From CAZCCV01 sp964497515 (GTDB lineage Bacteria; Armatimonadota; UBA5829; DTLH01), in contig CAZCCV010000006.1 of assembly GCA_964497515.1 (NCBI GenBank), positions 1-64,000 of the forward strand: a stretch of 64,000 nucleotides of DNA. Reading direction: 5' to 3'. The notes under the pieces were generated by a model. The model had not been told where the DNA came from. It saw only the letters and a program-made list of their open reading frames with translations, and ran no database searches. Below are positions 1 through 8,156 of the stretch, piece after piece; the stretch's first letter is position 1, and the number at the start of each line of letters is the position of its first letter. The translations under genes were made by a program, and so were the position numbers.

Positions 1-199
1 TCTCTAACCCATTCTAGCATCATACAACGTGTACATTATTTCTGCGCATTACTTTCTCCATAGGCCTGCTGACAAAGGCTATACCTGATGACTAGGATGA
101 GCCGCGCACAAAGTATGGATTCAAGTAGAATGCTCTTTTGCTGCATTTGCGGCGGTCGCAATACCGCCTCTTATATCAGAGAGTTTCGCTTCACATTCT

Positions 200-2074
200 C
201 TATTGGTTATGCAAATTACAACCGGAACAGATTTTGTGAAGGTTCGAAATATCAGCTTCGTCGATCTTGCGAAACCCAGAAAACTGCGGCGCGCAACCGG
301 CCCAGGCACTCTCCGGCACAGCTACAACAAGCAGTTTTCTCGGTCGCGTCATTGCAACATAGGCAATTCGTTGTTCCTCAGTTGTTCCATTGCCTTTGCC
401 ATCTGGCAACCAGTTATATACACTGCTCTTGCGGGACTTAGCTTGAGGGCTGGCAACAAGCATAATGCCGTCTAAAGTCTGCCCCTTGACTTTATGTACG
501 GTATCAATATGGGAACCGGCATTGCTAACTCCGCCAGCCGCGACTATACTGGCTGCGGGAATGTCTGGGCAGTTCTTGGGGCATTTAATCCTATTTGACG
601 GCTTGCAATGAGGATCTATGCCGGCTTCTAACATTACATGCTTCACTGATTCCCGTGCTTCTGATATCCAATCTGATAATGGCCTATTCGAGTCCGGCAA
701 GGCGGTTACAATCGACCATACAAATTGCCGCCATACCTTATACGGCCTGTCTCCCAACGGTTCACGATTATACCCCAAGCTCGCTCGGTCAAAGAGGAGC
801 CTGCACAGACAGGTCTGAGCCTCCTGGAAAGCCTCTGCCCAAAGACCGTTATCCCGATTTGTAGCGGCAGCAATCAGGTGTTTTGTGCAGTAATTTGGCT
901 CGTACTCAATATCACCGTCAAGTCTACGCAATTCACGAACGGCACTATTGGAGCGAGCAACGATCTTGATGTCCTTGAACTCGCAGTTTACAGCCAAATC
1001 ATTCGTTATCCTAAAGAAAAGCGAAGGGAGCTCACCAACCTCGTTGTCTGGGTAACAGAGAAGTAATGGCTCGATCTGACAACACTGGCTATAGCCCTTA
1101 GCGTCCATCGCTCTCCCAAAGGAGAAAAAACTGGTGATACCCTTACATATCTTTTCAGATGACCTGAAATTAACGGTCAATTGTATCTCGTGCCAGTGAT
1201 CACTCTCGATTCGATCCTGCATCAGTTGCGGATTAGCATCATTGAATTCATAGATTGCTTGATACGGATCACCAATCAGCAGCACATGTGTCTTACCAGT
1301 TGCCACAAACAATGATATGATCTTATGCTGAACATCCGATGTATCTTGGCACTCATCGATCACGATCTGCGGATACCTGGAGGCAAGTCCTTCAGTCAGC
1401 TTAGGATACTTGCTCAGGATCCGGTAAGCATAGTACATGCTGTCTGATATACTGATGTGACCAGATTTTGCTAACGAATGCTTCTTCCTGATCACCTCGC
1501 GTGCATCAGGAAGAGTTATCTTCATGTTTTGTTCCATCCTCGTCGGATGCCAATCGATGTCCCCACTGGGTTTTACGAAGCACCTAGTTACAGGGACCGG
1601 GTAACGGAATTTCCGCTTTCCTTTCTTTACCGGGAACTTGATGCAGCAAGCTGGTATACCAGCTACCCAGGCATCTTGCCCTTGGGGCATTGGTTCAGGG
1701 CGGGATTTGACATCTGGAATCAGAGAGGACAAGTGGGGACCTGTTATATGCTGGTAAATGAAAGAGTCAATGGTTCCGATGAAGTGTGGATTGGCATCGG
1801 GAACCTCTACACCCAGTTCCCTTAGGCCACCCTTGAGTTCTTCTACGGCTACATTTGTAAATGAAAGCGCGGCAATACCGGAACGTCGGGATTCCCACTT
1901 CGACATCCTGTAGGCGACTCTTGCCGCAAGTGCTCTGGTTTTTCCGCTTCCGGGGCACGCCCTTACAACACCGTGACCATCGTGTGTTACTACCTCCTGT
2001 TGTTGTCTTGTGAGGTAGCCTTCATTCGAAAGTAGCTTCTCGTGTAGCTGGGCATGGATGTCCGTTGTATTCAT
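200..2074 (-). CDS. gajB: UvrD/Rep-type helicase, GajB-like subunit of a Gabija defence system
   Basis: A superfamily 1 helicase of 624 residues. The helicase motifs can be read in order: Walker A ACPGSGKT at about 39-46, motif II IVIDECQD near 236-245, GDPYQAIYEF near 267, NFRS near 301, the late motif TVHKVKGQTLDG near 524 and YVAMTRPRKLLVV near 571. Its ATG overlaps the stop codon of the upstream ATPase/nuclease gene in an ATGA arrangement, so the two are translationally coupled. An OLD-family TOPRIM nuclease paired with a UvrD-like helicase is the composition of Gabija (GajA plus GajB), a two-protein anti-phage system in which a GajA-GajB complex acts on invading DNA; this is family knowledge. 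The protein is longer than the GajB proteins I remember (about 500 residues), with the extra length mainly between motifs IV and V. A housekeeping UvrD/PcrA is unlikely given the partner and the shorter-than-PcrA length. Confidence 0.85.
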   Translation of the reverse strand: MNTTDIHAQLHEKLLSNEGYLTRQQQEVVTHDGHGVVRACPGSGKTRALAARVAYRMSKWESRRSGIAALSFTNVAVEELKGGLRELGVEVPDANPHFIGTIDSFIYQHITGPHLSSLIPDVKSRPEPMPQGQDAWVAGIPACCIKFPVKKGKRKFRYPVPVTRCFVKPSGDIDWHPTRMEQNMKITLPDAREVIRKKHSLAKSGHISISDSMYYAYRILSKYPKLTEGLASRYPQIVIDECQDTSDVQHKIISLFVATGKTHVLLIGDPYQAIYEFNDANPQLMQDRIESDHWHEIQLTVNFRSSEKICKGITSFFSFGRAMDAKGYSQCCQIEPLLLCYPDNEVGELPSLFFRITNDLAVNCEFKDIKIVARSNSAVRELRRLDGDIEYEPNYCTKHLIAAATNRDNGLWAEAFQEAQTCLCRLLFDRASLGYNREPLGDRPYKVWRQFVWSIVTALPDSNRPLSDWISEARESVKHVMLEAGIDPHCKPSNRIKCPKNCPDIPAASIVAAGGVSNAGSHIDTVHKVKGQTLDGIMLVASPQAKSRKSSVYNWLPDGKGNGTTEEQRIAYVAMTRPRKLLVVAVPESAWAGCAPQFSGFRKIDEADISNLHKICSGCNLHNQ

Positions 2075-3795
2075 TGTTCTGCAGCGAACCTTATGGCGTC
2101 AGCGATATAATCTGGCACAGACAGGTTGATCGAGCCGCCTTCAACACCGATCAGCAGATCGTGGGCGAGATCCGCCTTGTATGTGCCTTGCCTGCATACA
2201 TACTCTTGTACAGCCAGAGCTTTCTCTTCAAGCGTTGCCGTAGTCTTCAGCTTGTCTTCCAGCTCTTTGCCCAATTGCGGATGCCTGGTCTTGAACAGAG
2301 AAGCTATGCAAACTTCGTTGCCACATAGAGCCAGCTCGTATTCGAATGTTCGCTTGGCTACAAAGGCTTTGCAGTAGCCATCCATATCGGCAATCACATC
2401 CTTTGCTCTCGACCCGTGCTCGTAAACTCCAGATACGCCATCACTCTCCGCTGCTGGGTCGCCGTCAGTCACAACAGCGCATGGTATTCTGACATTGTCC
2501 TCTTTGAATATCCTATAGAACGGGGCGAATGAAAGACCATCGACATTGACAACGGTGACTGCACAATCTCTGAGGTCTATGCCGGTCTGCTTCCCGAAGA
2601 TGGGTAGCAGTAATGCTTCGCTTATGCCCTCAACGAGGATCACCCCCCGCGCAAAAAGCAGGCAACTACGGGTGACATCCAAGTAGCGGGATAAAAGACG
2701 CAGTTCACTCGTTGAAAGGCCGCAGTTTGACAACGGCTTCGCCTGCACGGACACGCTGGGCAACTGCTGCCGGTCTTGATGTATGACCGCACTCCGCTCT
2801 ACTCCTACACTTGACGCAACAACCGACGAGCGTGTAGTGGCTATCACCTGGACGTTGTCGTTGGCCTGCAGCTCAAGGTAACGGACGAACGGACTCTGCA
2901 GTTGTGGATGTAAGTGCGCTTCCGGCTCCTCAATCAGCAGGACGCCGAGATCCACTCCATCGGCTGAAGCCTCTTTCATCTCAGCAAGTACCGTCGCAGC
3001 ATACAATAGATTGTTGTAGCCAAGCCCATTTTCATCTACGTCAAACGGTGTATCGCTGCCAACCAGTGTGCGGACGGATTGGATAATCCGTCGAAACGAT
3101 GGATCAGATAGAACCAGCTTGCTCTTCTGCGCGAGTGAACTACCGCATATCGCTTGCAGATTATCATTGAGGCGTTGATTCGCATTCTTGATAACTTCCG
3201 CACACTCAATCTCTTTGTTTGCCTTGTCGACAACTTCTTCGATCTTCTCGCGATCAGACTTCTCAGCAAGATTCTCAAGTAAAGCGGCGGTTCTTGACAT
3301 TCGTCCTGGGCGAAGATCCGCTACCGCATCGCGAAGTGGCTGAAGAAATACACATCTGATGGAGTCAAGGATTTCTGACTCAATTGCGGGCCCGTCTTTA
3401 TCTCCGCCCCACATCTTGGCAGCAAAGTATTCTCGGTTTTGCCGCCCCACGGCCTTGTGGTATCGAAGTGTCAATCGGGCTATGTCGGGGCCCTCTGTTG
3501 GAACCATCATCTGAACAAACCAGCCGATCTGCTCAGTCGAGAGACCGGAATAAGTCACGATGATCTCGAAGCCATCTGCAACTCTATTACCATTCGAGTC
3601 ATGTCTTATATCACTCTCGCGAGGATAGATATCCCTACGTCCCGAACCTTGTGTTAGTACCAAACGTAATGCATCGATCACGTGAGTCTTTCCAATATTG
3701 TTCTCGCCGACAAGCAGATTAAGACCTGGTTGAAACGCTATGCTAAAATCTTCAAGACTGCGAAAATTCTTGATCTGCAGCCGTGATATATACAT
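2071..3795 (-). CDS. gajA: OLD-family ATPase with TOPRIM nuclease domain, GajA-like subunit of a Gabija defence system
   Basis: 574 residues. The N-terminus MYISRLQIKNFRS is the typical beginning of the SMC/RecF-like ATPase fold. Walker A GENNIGKT lies at 30-37, the Walker B region LLIEEPEAHLHPQLQ at about 285-299, and a C-terminal TOPRIM domain carries ILVEGISE (metal-binding Glu) near 385 and TDGDPAAE near 442. This is the ABC-ATPase plus TOPRIM layout of class 2 OLD nucleases, the class found beside UvrD-like helicases, and of GajA (about 580 residues). The reading frame is open for 34 more codons upstream, to 3897, but a clear sigma-70 promoter lies at 3829-3857 inside that extension and family proteins start at this Met, so I place the start at 3795. 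The ribosome binding site is weak (GGGGGCG, about 5 bases upstream). The helicase gene follows with a 4-base overlap. Confidence 0.87.
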   Translation of the reverse strand: MYISRLQIKNFRSLEDFSIAFQPGLNLLVGENNIGKTHVIDALRLVLTQGSGRRDIYPRESDIRHDSNGNRVADGFEIIVTYSGLSTEQIGWFVQMMVPTEGPDIARLTLRYHKAVGRQNREYFAAKMWGGDKDGPAIESEILDSIRCVFLQPLRDAVADLRPGRMSRTAALLENLAEKSDREKIEEVVDKANKEIECAEVIKNANQRLNDNLQAICGSSLAQKSKLVLSDPSFRRIIQSVRTLVGSDTPFDVDENGLGYNNLLYAATVLAEMKEASADGVDLGVLLIEEPEAHLHPQLQSPFVRYLELQANDNVQVIATTRSSVVASSVGVERSAVIHQDRQQLPSVSVQAKPLSNCGLSTSELRLLSRYLDVTRSCLLFARGVILVEGISEALLLPIFGKQTGIDLRDCAVTVVNVDGLSFAPFYRIFKEDNVRIPCAVVTDGDPAAESDGVSGVYEHGSRAKDVIADMDGYCKAFVAKRTFEYELALCGNEVCIASLFKTRHPQLGKELEDKLKTTATLEEKALAVQEYVCRQGTYKADLAHDLLIGVEGGSINLSVPDYIADAIRFAAEQ

Positions 3796-3828
3796 GATCG
3801 CCCCCGAGTAGATATCTAACTCAGGTGC

Positions 3829-3857
3829 ATTATAGCGGATAGGCGTGTAGTTTTCAA
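3829..3857 (-). promoter_or_regulatory. Sigma-70-type promoter of the gajA-gajB operon
   Basis: On the minus strand, TTGAAA (3852-3857) and TATAAT (3829-3834) are separated by 17 bases, which is a near-consensus promoter. The predicted transcription start is near 3822, giving a leader of about 26 bases to the ATG at 3795. The promoter belongs to the defence operon itself, downstream of the tRNA-Asn terminator. Confidence 0.75.
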
Positions 3858-3920
3858 TCGCGGTGTCCGCGTTGGACTCGAAACCTCCTCGCTTCAAAAG
3901 CCGATTTCACGCTCGTAAAG

Positions 3921-3951
3921 CAACAAAACCCCGCCGAAAACTCCGACGAGG
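3921..3951 (-). terminator. Intrinsic terminator of the tRNA-Asn transcript
   Basis: Read on the minus strand, a 9-pair stem (CCTCGTCGG with CCGCGGGG-like partner strand, including G-U pairs) closes a short AGTTT loop and is followed by TTTTGTTG. It lies 36 bases beyond the 3' end of tRNA-Asn and ahead of the gajA promoter, so it separates the tRNA transcript from the defence operon. Confidence 0.7.
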
Positions 3952-3986
3952 TCAAATGGTTGAGAGATAGTTTGCATTTAAGATAT

Positions 3987-4062
3987 TGGCTCCCCCGCGT
4001 GGACTCGAACCACGAACCTACTGGTTAACAGCCAGCCGCTCTGCCGATTGAGCTACAGGGGA
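3987..4062 (-). tRNA. tRNA-Asn (GTT)
   Basis: A complete cloverleaf on the minus strand: acceptor TCCCCTG pairs with CGGGGGA (7 pairs with one G-T), D arm GCTC/GAGC, anticodon stem GCTGG/CCAGT region with loop CTGTTAA (anticodon GTT), T arm CGTGG-TTCGAGT-CCACG, discriminator G and an encoded CCA. Its own promoter lies at 4079-4108 and a terminator follows at 3921-3951. The 3' end of this tRNA faces the Gabija operon, a common position for integrated defence islands. Confidence 0.95.
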
Positions 4063-4078
4063 GCGTATCAACAATAGG

Positions 4079-4108
4079 ATTATACCAAGAACACTAAACT
4101 TCAGTCAA
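4079..4108 (-). promoter_or_regulatory. Promoter of tRNA-Asn
   Basis: On the minus strand TTGACT (4103-4108) is followed after 18 bases by TATAAT (4079-4084), ending 16 bases before the 5' base of the mature tRNA at 4062. Both boxes are close to the sigma-70 consensus. Confidence 0.75.
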
Positions 4109-4132
4109 TGACTTTTGCGCGCAATTGCCTAT

Positions 4133-5044
4133 TCAGTCTGCCAGACTGTCGGTCTCCTGCCGCGTTGGCAACGATGGTTGAGCTCCCAGTCTGGTGACAG
4201 CAATCGCAGCAGCTTTCACCGCAAAACGAGCCGCATCCTGCAGCGAGCTGCCCTCTGCCAATGCCACAGCAAGTGCACCGTTAAAAGCATCGCCAGCAGC
4301 GGTCGTATCCACAGCATCTACCTTCAACGCGGGAACTTTGACTGCACTGGTGCCATCAACTACTATTGCTCCACTGGAGCCAAGAGTCATAACTACAGCG
4401 CCGACACCAAGATTCATTAGCTCTCTGGCAGCCGCTTCGGGATCCATACCATCTGTAGATGATAACCCCAAAAGGAGCGCTGCTTCAGTCTCGTTAGGAG
4501 TCAGCACATCAACCATCTTGAGCAACGATGCCGGCAGTTCCCTCGCTGGTGCAGGATTCAGAACCACCCTGGTTCCAGCTTTCTTCGCAATGTCAGCCGC
4601 CGCACAAATTGCCTCGACAGGGGTCTCAAGCTGCATTACCAGAGCATCGGCGGACTCAATCTGCTCTTTCGCGGCACTCACGTGATCCGGGCTTAGCTGA
4701 TCGTTCGCTCCAGGTGCGACGACTATTACATTCTCTCCCGAATCTTCAACAAATATCAGAGCGATTCCCGACGGAGCTTCATCGTCGCGGGAGACAAAAT
4801 CGGTACAGATACCATCTCTCTCGAAGCTTGCCACTGCTTGGTCGCCAAAAACATCCCGACCAACGCGCGCTACAAATGTGACTTTTGCACCAAGTCTCGC
4901 TGCAGCTACAGCCTGATTGGCACCTTTGCCACCCTGAGCCATAACAAACCCACTCCCCATCACCGTCTCACCCGGAACAGGGATCTTCGGAGTTGTGGCT
5001 ACCATATCCGTGTTAGAACTTCCGACAACCACTATTTTTGCCAA
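4133..5044 (-). CDS. rbsK: Ribokinase (PfkB-family sugar kinase)
   Basis: Predicted to phosphorylate D-ribose to ribose 5-phosphate with ATP in the cytoplasm. The 303-residue protein has the ribokinase N-terminus VVVGSSNTDMV, the first PfkB signature QGGKGANQAVAAARLG at about 38-53, and the second signature DTTAAGDAFNG at about 244-254, which holds the catalytic Asp of AAGDAF. Length matches ribokinases (about 300-310). The start codon is TTG, chosen because GGAGG lies 9 bases upstream and the family N-terminus begins exactly there. No ribose transporter or rbsD gene is adjacent, so the substrate could be a nucleoside-derived ribose or a related sugar; the two glycine signatures fit ribokinase better than fructokinase. 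A strong terminator separates it from the gene upstream. Confidence 0.88.
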   Translation of the reverse strand: MAKIVVVGSSNTDMVATTPKIPVPGETVMGSGFVMAQGGKGANQAVAAARLGAKVTFVARVGRDVFGDQAVASFERDGICTDFVSRDDEAPSGIALIFVEDSGENVIVVAPGANDQLSPDHVSAAKEQIESADALVMQLETPVEAICAAADIAKKAGTRVVLNPAPARELPASLLKMVDVLTPNETEAALLLGLSSTDGMDPEAAARELMNLGVGAVVMTLGSSGAIVVDGTSAVKVPALKVDAVDTTAAGDAFNGALAVALAEGSSLQDAARFAVKAAAIAVTRLGAQPSLPTRQETDSLAD

Positions 5045-5072
5045 CTCGTCTAACCTCCAGCCCGTATAATAA

Positions 5073-5106
5073 CAGAAAACGGGGATCGGGCAAAGACCCG
5101 GTCCCC
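5073..5106 (-). terminator. Intrinsic terminator of the 5139-7664 gene
   Basis: On the minus strand GGGGACCGGG pairs with CCCGATCCCC (one C-A mismatch) around a TCTTTG loop, followed by GTTTTCTG. It stands 33 bases after the stop of the secreted protein gene and just before the ribosome binding site of the ribokinase gene. No room remains for a separate ribokinase promoter of ordinary form, so ribokinase expression may depend on read-through. Confidence 0.8.
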
Positions 5107-5138
5107 GTCTTTATAGAGATTGACTGCCTATCTGAAAC

Positions 5139-7664
5139 CTACTTCAACTTACCGATAGACATCAGATCCTCTTCGTCAACAGGCAGCTTCTTGCCAAGAT
5201 ATGTATCTATCACAAGCACAATCCGCCCGTTCGGGCTGTCATCTCTTTCAGTCAGGAAGTAACCAATCACCTGATCAGCGTGGCTCTTGATACCCCGTCT
5301 CTTGGCCTCACTAGATACAGGAATAAGATTCGGATATATGTCGTATACCTCAGGCCGTATGAACAGCAGGTCGCGCATTTCACCGTCCTTCTGGTATCGA
5401 ACTACCGCTGCGAACTCCCTTGGCGAGAAGAACCAGTTGAGCTGGTTGTTCAGTGCAACGTCGTTCGGGTCGGATTTGTCGATAACGTGCGGCTTGATAG
5501 CCGGATCGAGAACCTCTTTCGACAGATCGAATAGAATCTCGTTCGTTGCCGTCATCGTTCTGTAGCCTGTGATTTCTCGCAGATGCTCAATCTTAAGCTC
5601 GGGAATGAGAACAGTATAATCATCGGCAACCTTAGCCCACGAGTATCTCTTCAGCGCGTTAGTGTCGACTTTGAGAGAGTCGACCGCTAAATTGCCCTTC
5701 GGAGTGGTGGACTGCCATTTGATTCCAGGCACTTCTCTGTTTTGATTGTCGCAAATGCGGACAGAGAACCCCCAAGTGTCACCAGTGGGGCCAGCCAACC
5801 AATCAACACCGTGCTGAGCGTTGGAAATTTGGACAATGACTTCGTTCCAACCCTTCTCAAGCACAACACCCTTGGCTGTCATGTCTTTCTCTTTGCAATC
5901 GGTGAAAAGCGCGCATGCCCAATATGTGGTGCCTTTGCGGATCAGTCTGTCGTTCAACCACATTCGCATATTGTCGTCTGCACCTATCCACATACGCACT
6001 TTCTGCTGCTTAGGAGAGTATATGTAGGTCCGGGCAAATGCGTATCCGTTCTTCGGTGCGCCCGGCATTGTGGCCATCAGGTCAACGAAACCATCCTCGG
6101 ATACTGGTCGGATAGTGTAAGCGCTCATCGCTGGACGTTTGACTTTGGCAGATTTGCTTCTGACTCGATTGACAAATTGGTCGGCAAACCTGCTGTCTTC
6201 AAGCTGCTTTTCGGTAACTGCCGGAGCAAGTTCTGTAAATCCGGTTACCCGCCAATCGGTAATATACTCGGTGGTAACAGGATCAGTTCCTCTTACATAG
6301 CGATACATTCCGGGAGTCATATAGTACCGATTGCAGGAATGATGTCCCATACCCATAGAAGAGATGGGCTCAAATCCACACCAGTCGGAGGAGTGTGTTG
6401 TCGGGACGCCAATACCTAGCTCAGACGTTATCATCTTCCAGTCTAGGGTATGGTTCCACTCGTGAAGCATGGTATCCCATTCACGGATTCCCATGTTGAT
6501 GAACGCTGAGCGGTCGGGGCCACAGTCAGCACCGCAGGCATCGGAGGCGCCCCAGCCTGTCATCTTCTCAAATGTTTCTACTTCGCCGGCTTTGAAAAGA
6601 CCTTGGTACGGCTTGGCATCCCAGGGATCGCGGCTGTCAGTGAGTTCATCAACGACTCTGTATGTGTTGACCATCCTCAGCGCACCTTTGGATGCGGCTT
6701 CCATAATGGCCGAATCCCATTCCCAGACCTTCTTCACATAGTCCATCTGTTCCGGGGTCATGTTGAGAATGGTCTCTCTATCGCCATCTTTGACCAACAG
6801 GTTAGTGAAGAATCCAAAGAAGGTGCGGAAAGTGTTGGAGTTTTCCCTCGGATAAAGATCCGCAGCTTTTCTATAGTACGGATATATATTCTCCATCCTC
6901 AGGTCGAGGTCGGAGTACTTGTAGCTCGCAGAATCCGCCAGCATATACCAGGCATCCGGGTTGTTGGGCATAAGCTCTGTCGCTCTCTTGAACGAATTAT
7001 ACGCCAGATCCCAGTAACCACCTACCATAGAATAAAGACCCAGGCTGTAGAACCCGTCGCCGGTTTTGATCTTCTGGTACGTTATCTCTGCATCGGCCCA
7101 GCGTGCAAGCCTCCTAAAAAGCCTCGAAGATTCGGCCGATGTGGAGGCTCCTGCTCCTTTTGTGAAGAGCGATTTAGCTTTGGCAAAGTCACCTGTCCAA
7201 AACGCACTTATGCCCTGCTGGTATACGTCTTTTGTCGATGCGTCTAGTTTGTCGAAGTCATCAGTATAGTAGAACTTGAGCTTACCAGTCGGAGTCCCCG
7301 CTACTGCAACATTTATCTCGTTCTTTTTGTCGGTAGAATCGCGTGGAATGAAGGTAACCATTCCGGATTTGCCTACCGTTTTGCCGTCAACACTGAGCAC
7401 TCCCAGACTTACATCCTTCTCGGCTATCACAACCACCTGACCCGCAGGCACGTCGAACCTGGTCCGTCTGAGTTTCACGGTGAAGGTAGCACCATCAGTT
7501 GTCTTGGAGTAATTGAACTCTTTTTCGCTTGCGGCATCGCCAATAGTGAGCTCGCCACACGGCAGCCAGAAAACATAGCCATCGTGTGGATTCTCTGCCA
7601 CAGCGGGGACAGCACGCAGCGCAAACAGCGCAACAAGCAATCCCACAATCATCAGTTTGTGCAT
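5139..7664 (-). CDS. Secreted HExxH-motif protein with TPR-like and PA14-like regions
   Basis: I do not recognise this 841-residue protein as a named family. A signal peptide (MHKLMIVGLLVALFALRAVPAVAE) indicates export. Residues about 140-250 look like tetratricopeptide-type helices (GDFAKAKSLFTKGA; AYNSFKRATELMPNNPDAWYMLA). At 401-405 HEWNH gives an HExxH zinc-metalloprotease motif, continued as HEWNHTLDW, with further His residues in GMGHHSCNRYY about 40 residues on. Residues about 545-660 (YIYSPKQQKVRMWIGADDNMRMWLN, with KGWNEVIVQI) resemble a PA14-like carbohydrate-binding beta-sandwich. The start ATG at 7664 has AGGAGAG 9 bases upstream. A second secreted protein with a closely similar HEFDHQVD motif is encoded nearby at 8846-11875, so both may belong to one undescribed metallopeptidase-like group. 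Protease activity is inference from the motif. Confidence 0.6.
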   Translation of the reverse strand: MHKLMIVGLLVALFALRAVPAVAENPHDGYVFWLPCGELTIGDAASEKEFNYSKTTDGATFTVKLRRTRFDVPAGQVVVIAEKDVSLGVLSVDGKTVGKSGMVTFIPRDSTDKKNEINVAVAGTPTGKLKFYYTDDFDKLDASTKDVYQQGISAFWTGDFAKAKSLFTKGAGASTSAESSRLFRRLARWADAEITYQKIKTGDGFYSLGLYSMVGGYWDLAYNSFKRATELMPNNPDAWYMLADSASYKYSDLDLRMENIYPYYRKAADLYPRENSNTFRTFFGFFTNLLVKDGDRETILNMTPEQMDYVKKVWEWDSAIMEAASKGALRMVNTYRVVDELTDSRDPWDAKPYQGLFKAGEVETFEKMTGWGASDACGADCGPDRSAFINMGIREWDTMLHEWNHTLDWKMITSELGIGVPTTHSSDWCGFEPISSMGMGHHSCNRYYMTPGMYRYVRGTDPVTTEYITDWRVTGFTELAPAVTEKQLEDSRFADQFVNRVRSKSAKVKRPAMSAYTIRPVSEDGFVDLMATMPGAPKNGYAFARTYIYSPKQQKVRMWIGADDNMRMWLNDRLIRKGTTYWACALFTDCKEKDMTAKGVVLEKGWNEVIVQISNAQHGVDWLAGPTGDTWGFSVRICDNQNREVPGIKWQSTTPKGNLAVDSLKVDTNALKRYSWAKVADDYTVLIPELKIEHLREITGYRTMTATNEILFDLSKEVLDPAIKPHVIDKSDPNDVALNNQLNWFFSPREFAAVVRYQKDGEMRDLLFIRPEVYDIYPNLIPVSSEAKRRGIKSHADQVIGYFLTERDDSPNGRIVLVIDTYLGKKLPVDEEDLMSIGKLK

Positions 7665-7746
7665 GTATGTGTCTCTCCTATTAGACTCTGGAGCCGTGAG
7701 CAGCTAGATTAGCCGCCAAATACTAAGCAAGTTCCGTTGATAGATA

Positions 7747-7760
7747 CGGAATCGATTCCG
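7747..7760. promoter_or_regulatory. Palindromic candidate operator
   Basis: CGGAATCGATTCCG is a perfect 14-base palindrome with a central CG, the form typical of LacI-family operators. It lies 83 bases upstream of the start of the secreted HExxH gene on the minus strand, where an operator would be expected. A 14-base palindrome is expected a few times by chance in 64 kb, so the position rather than the sequence alone is the argument. Confidence 0.4.
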
Positions 7761-7917
7761 AAGAACCAGCAAGATGGGTCTGTTCGACCAATTGTTCTTC
7801 ATTTTGCATTCTACAAGGTAATAGTTCAGTTGAACAGGTTTTGCAGGTATGCCTTATGAATAATTAACAGATTGACGGCAGGATGGAGAACCTCTTTCGA
7901 AAAAACCCCTGTTGCCA

Positions 7918-7945
7918 TTGAAGCCAGGTACATTTCTATTATACT
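7918..7945 (+). promoter_or_regulatory. Possible promoter of the HAD gene
   Basis: TTGAAG (7918-7923) is followed after 16 bases by TATACT (7940-7945). It would give a leader of about 205 bases before the HAD start at 8157, which is long, so this is a weak call. Confidence 0.35.
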
Positions 7946-8156
7946 AGTCACAGCCTAACTTGCCAAATCCACATTAGCCTCTCGCTAGTGAAAGACAGTG
8001 CTCCCCAGTACACTCTTCTATGCTGTAGCATTGTTTCCTGCAAAAATCGAGATGCGAGTAGGCCTGAATAAGGTCAACCTCATCAAGGGAAGGATAGCAG
8101 AATTGCATCGTCGAACTTTACAGTGTAGTTTGCACTTATGGAGGAACGGTTCTGAG

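Larger units (their letters stand above)
7665..8156. other. 492-base divergent intergenic region
   Basis: This region separates the minus-strand secreted protein gene from the plus-strand HAD gene. A reading frame in phase with the HAD gene is open back to 7998 but its product (LPSTLFYAVALFPAKIEM...) has no family character and the HAD domain begins at 8157. It contains a 14-base perfect palindrome at 7747-7760, a second dyad GTTCAGTTGAAC at 7824-7835 and a possible plus-strand promoter at 7918-7945. I see no RNA gene. Confidence 0.5.

Noticed and set aside
1..199. Possible small gene or attachment site at the left edge
   Set aside because: No reading frame with a ribosome binding site and no repeat of the tRNA-Asn 3' end was found; the segment is too short to judge.
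3796..3897. 34-residue N-terminal extension of GajA
   Set aside because: The codons cover a near-consensus promoter (3829-3857) and the extension has no family counterpart.
7824..7835. Dyad GTTCAGTTGAAC as a second LexA-type box
   Set aside because: The half-sites are in the opposite order (GTTC...GAAC) to the Bacillus-type SOS box, and no promoter overlaps it.
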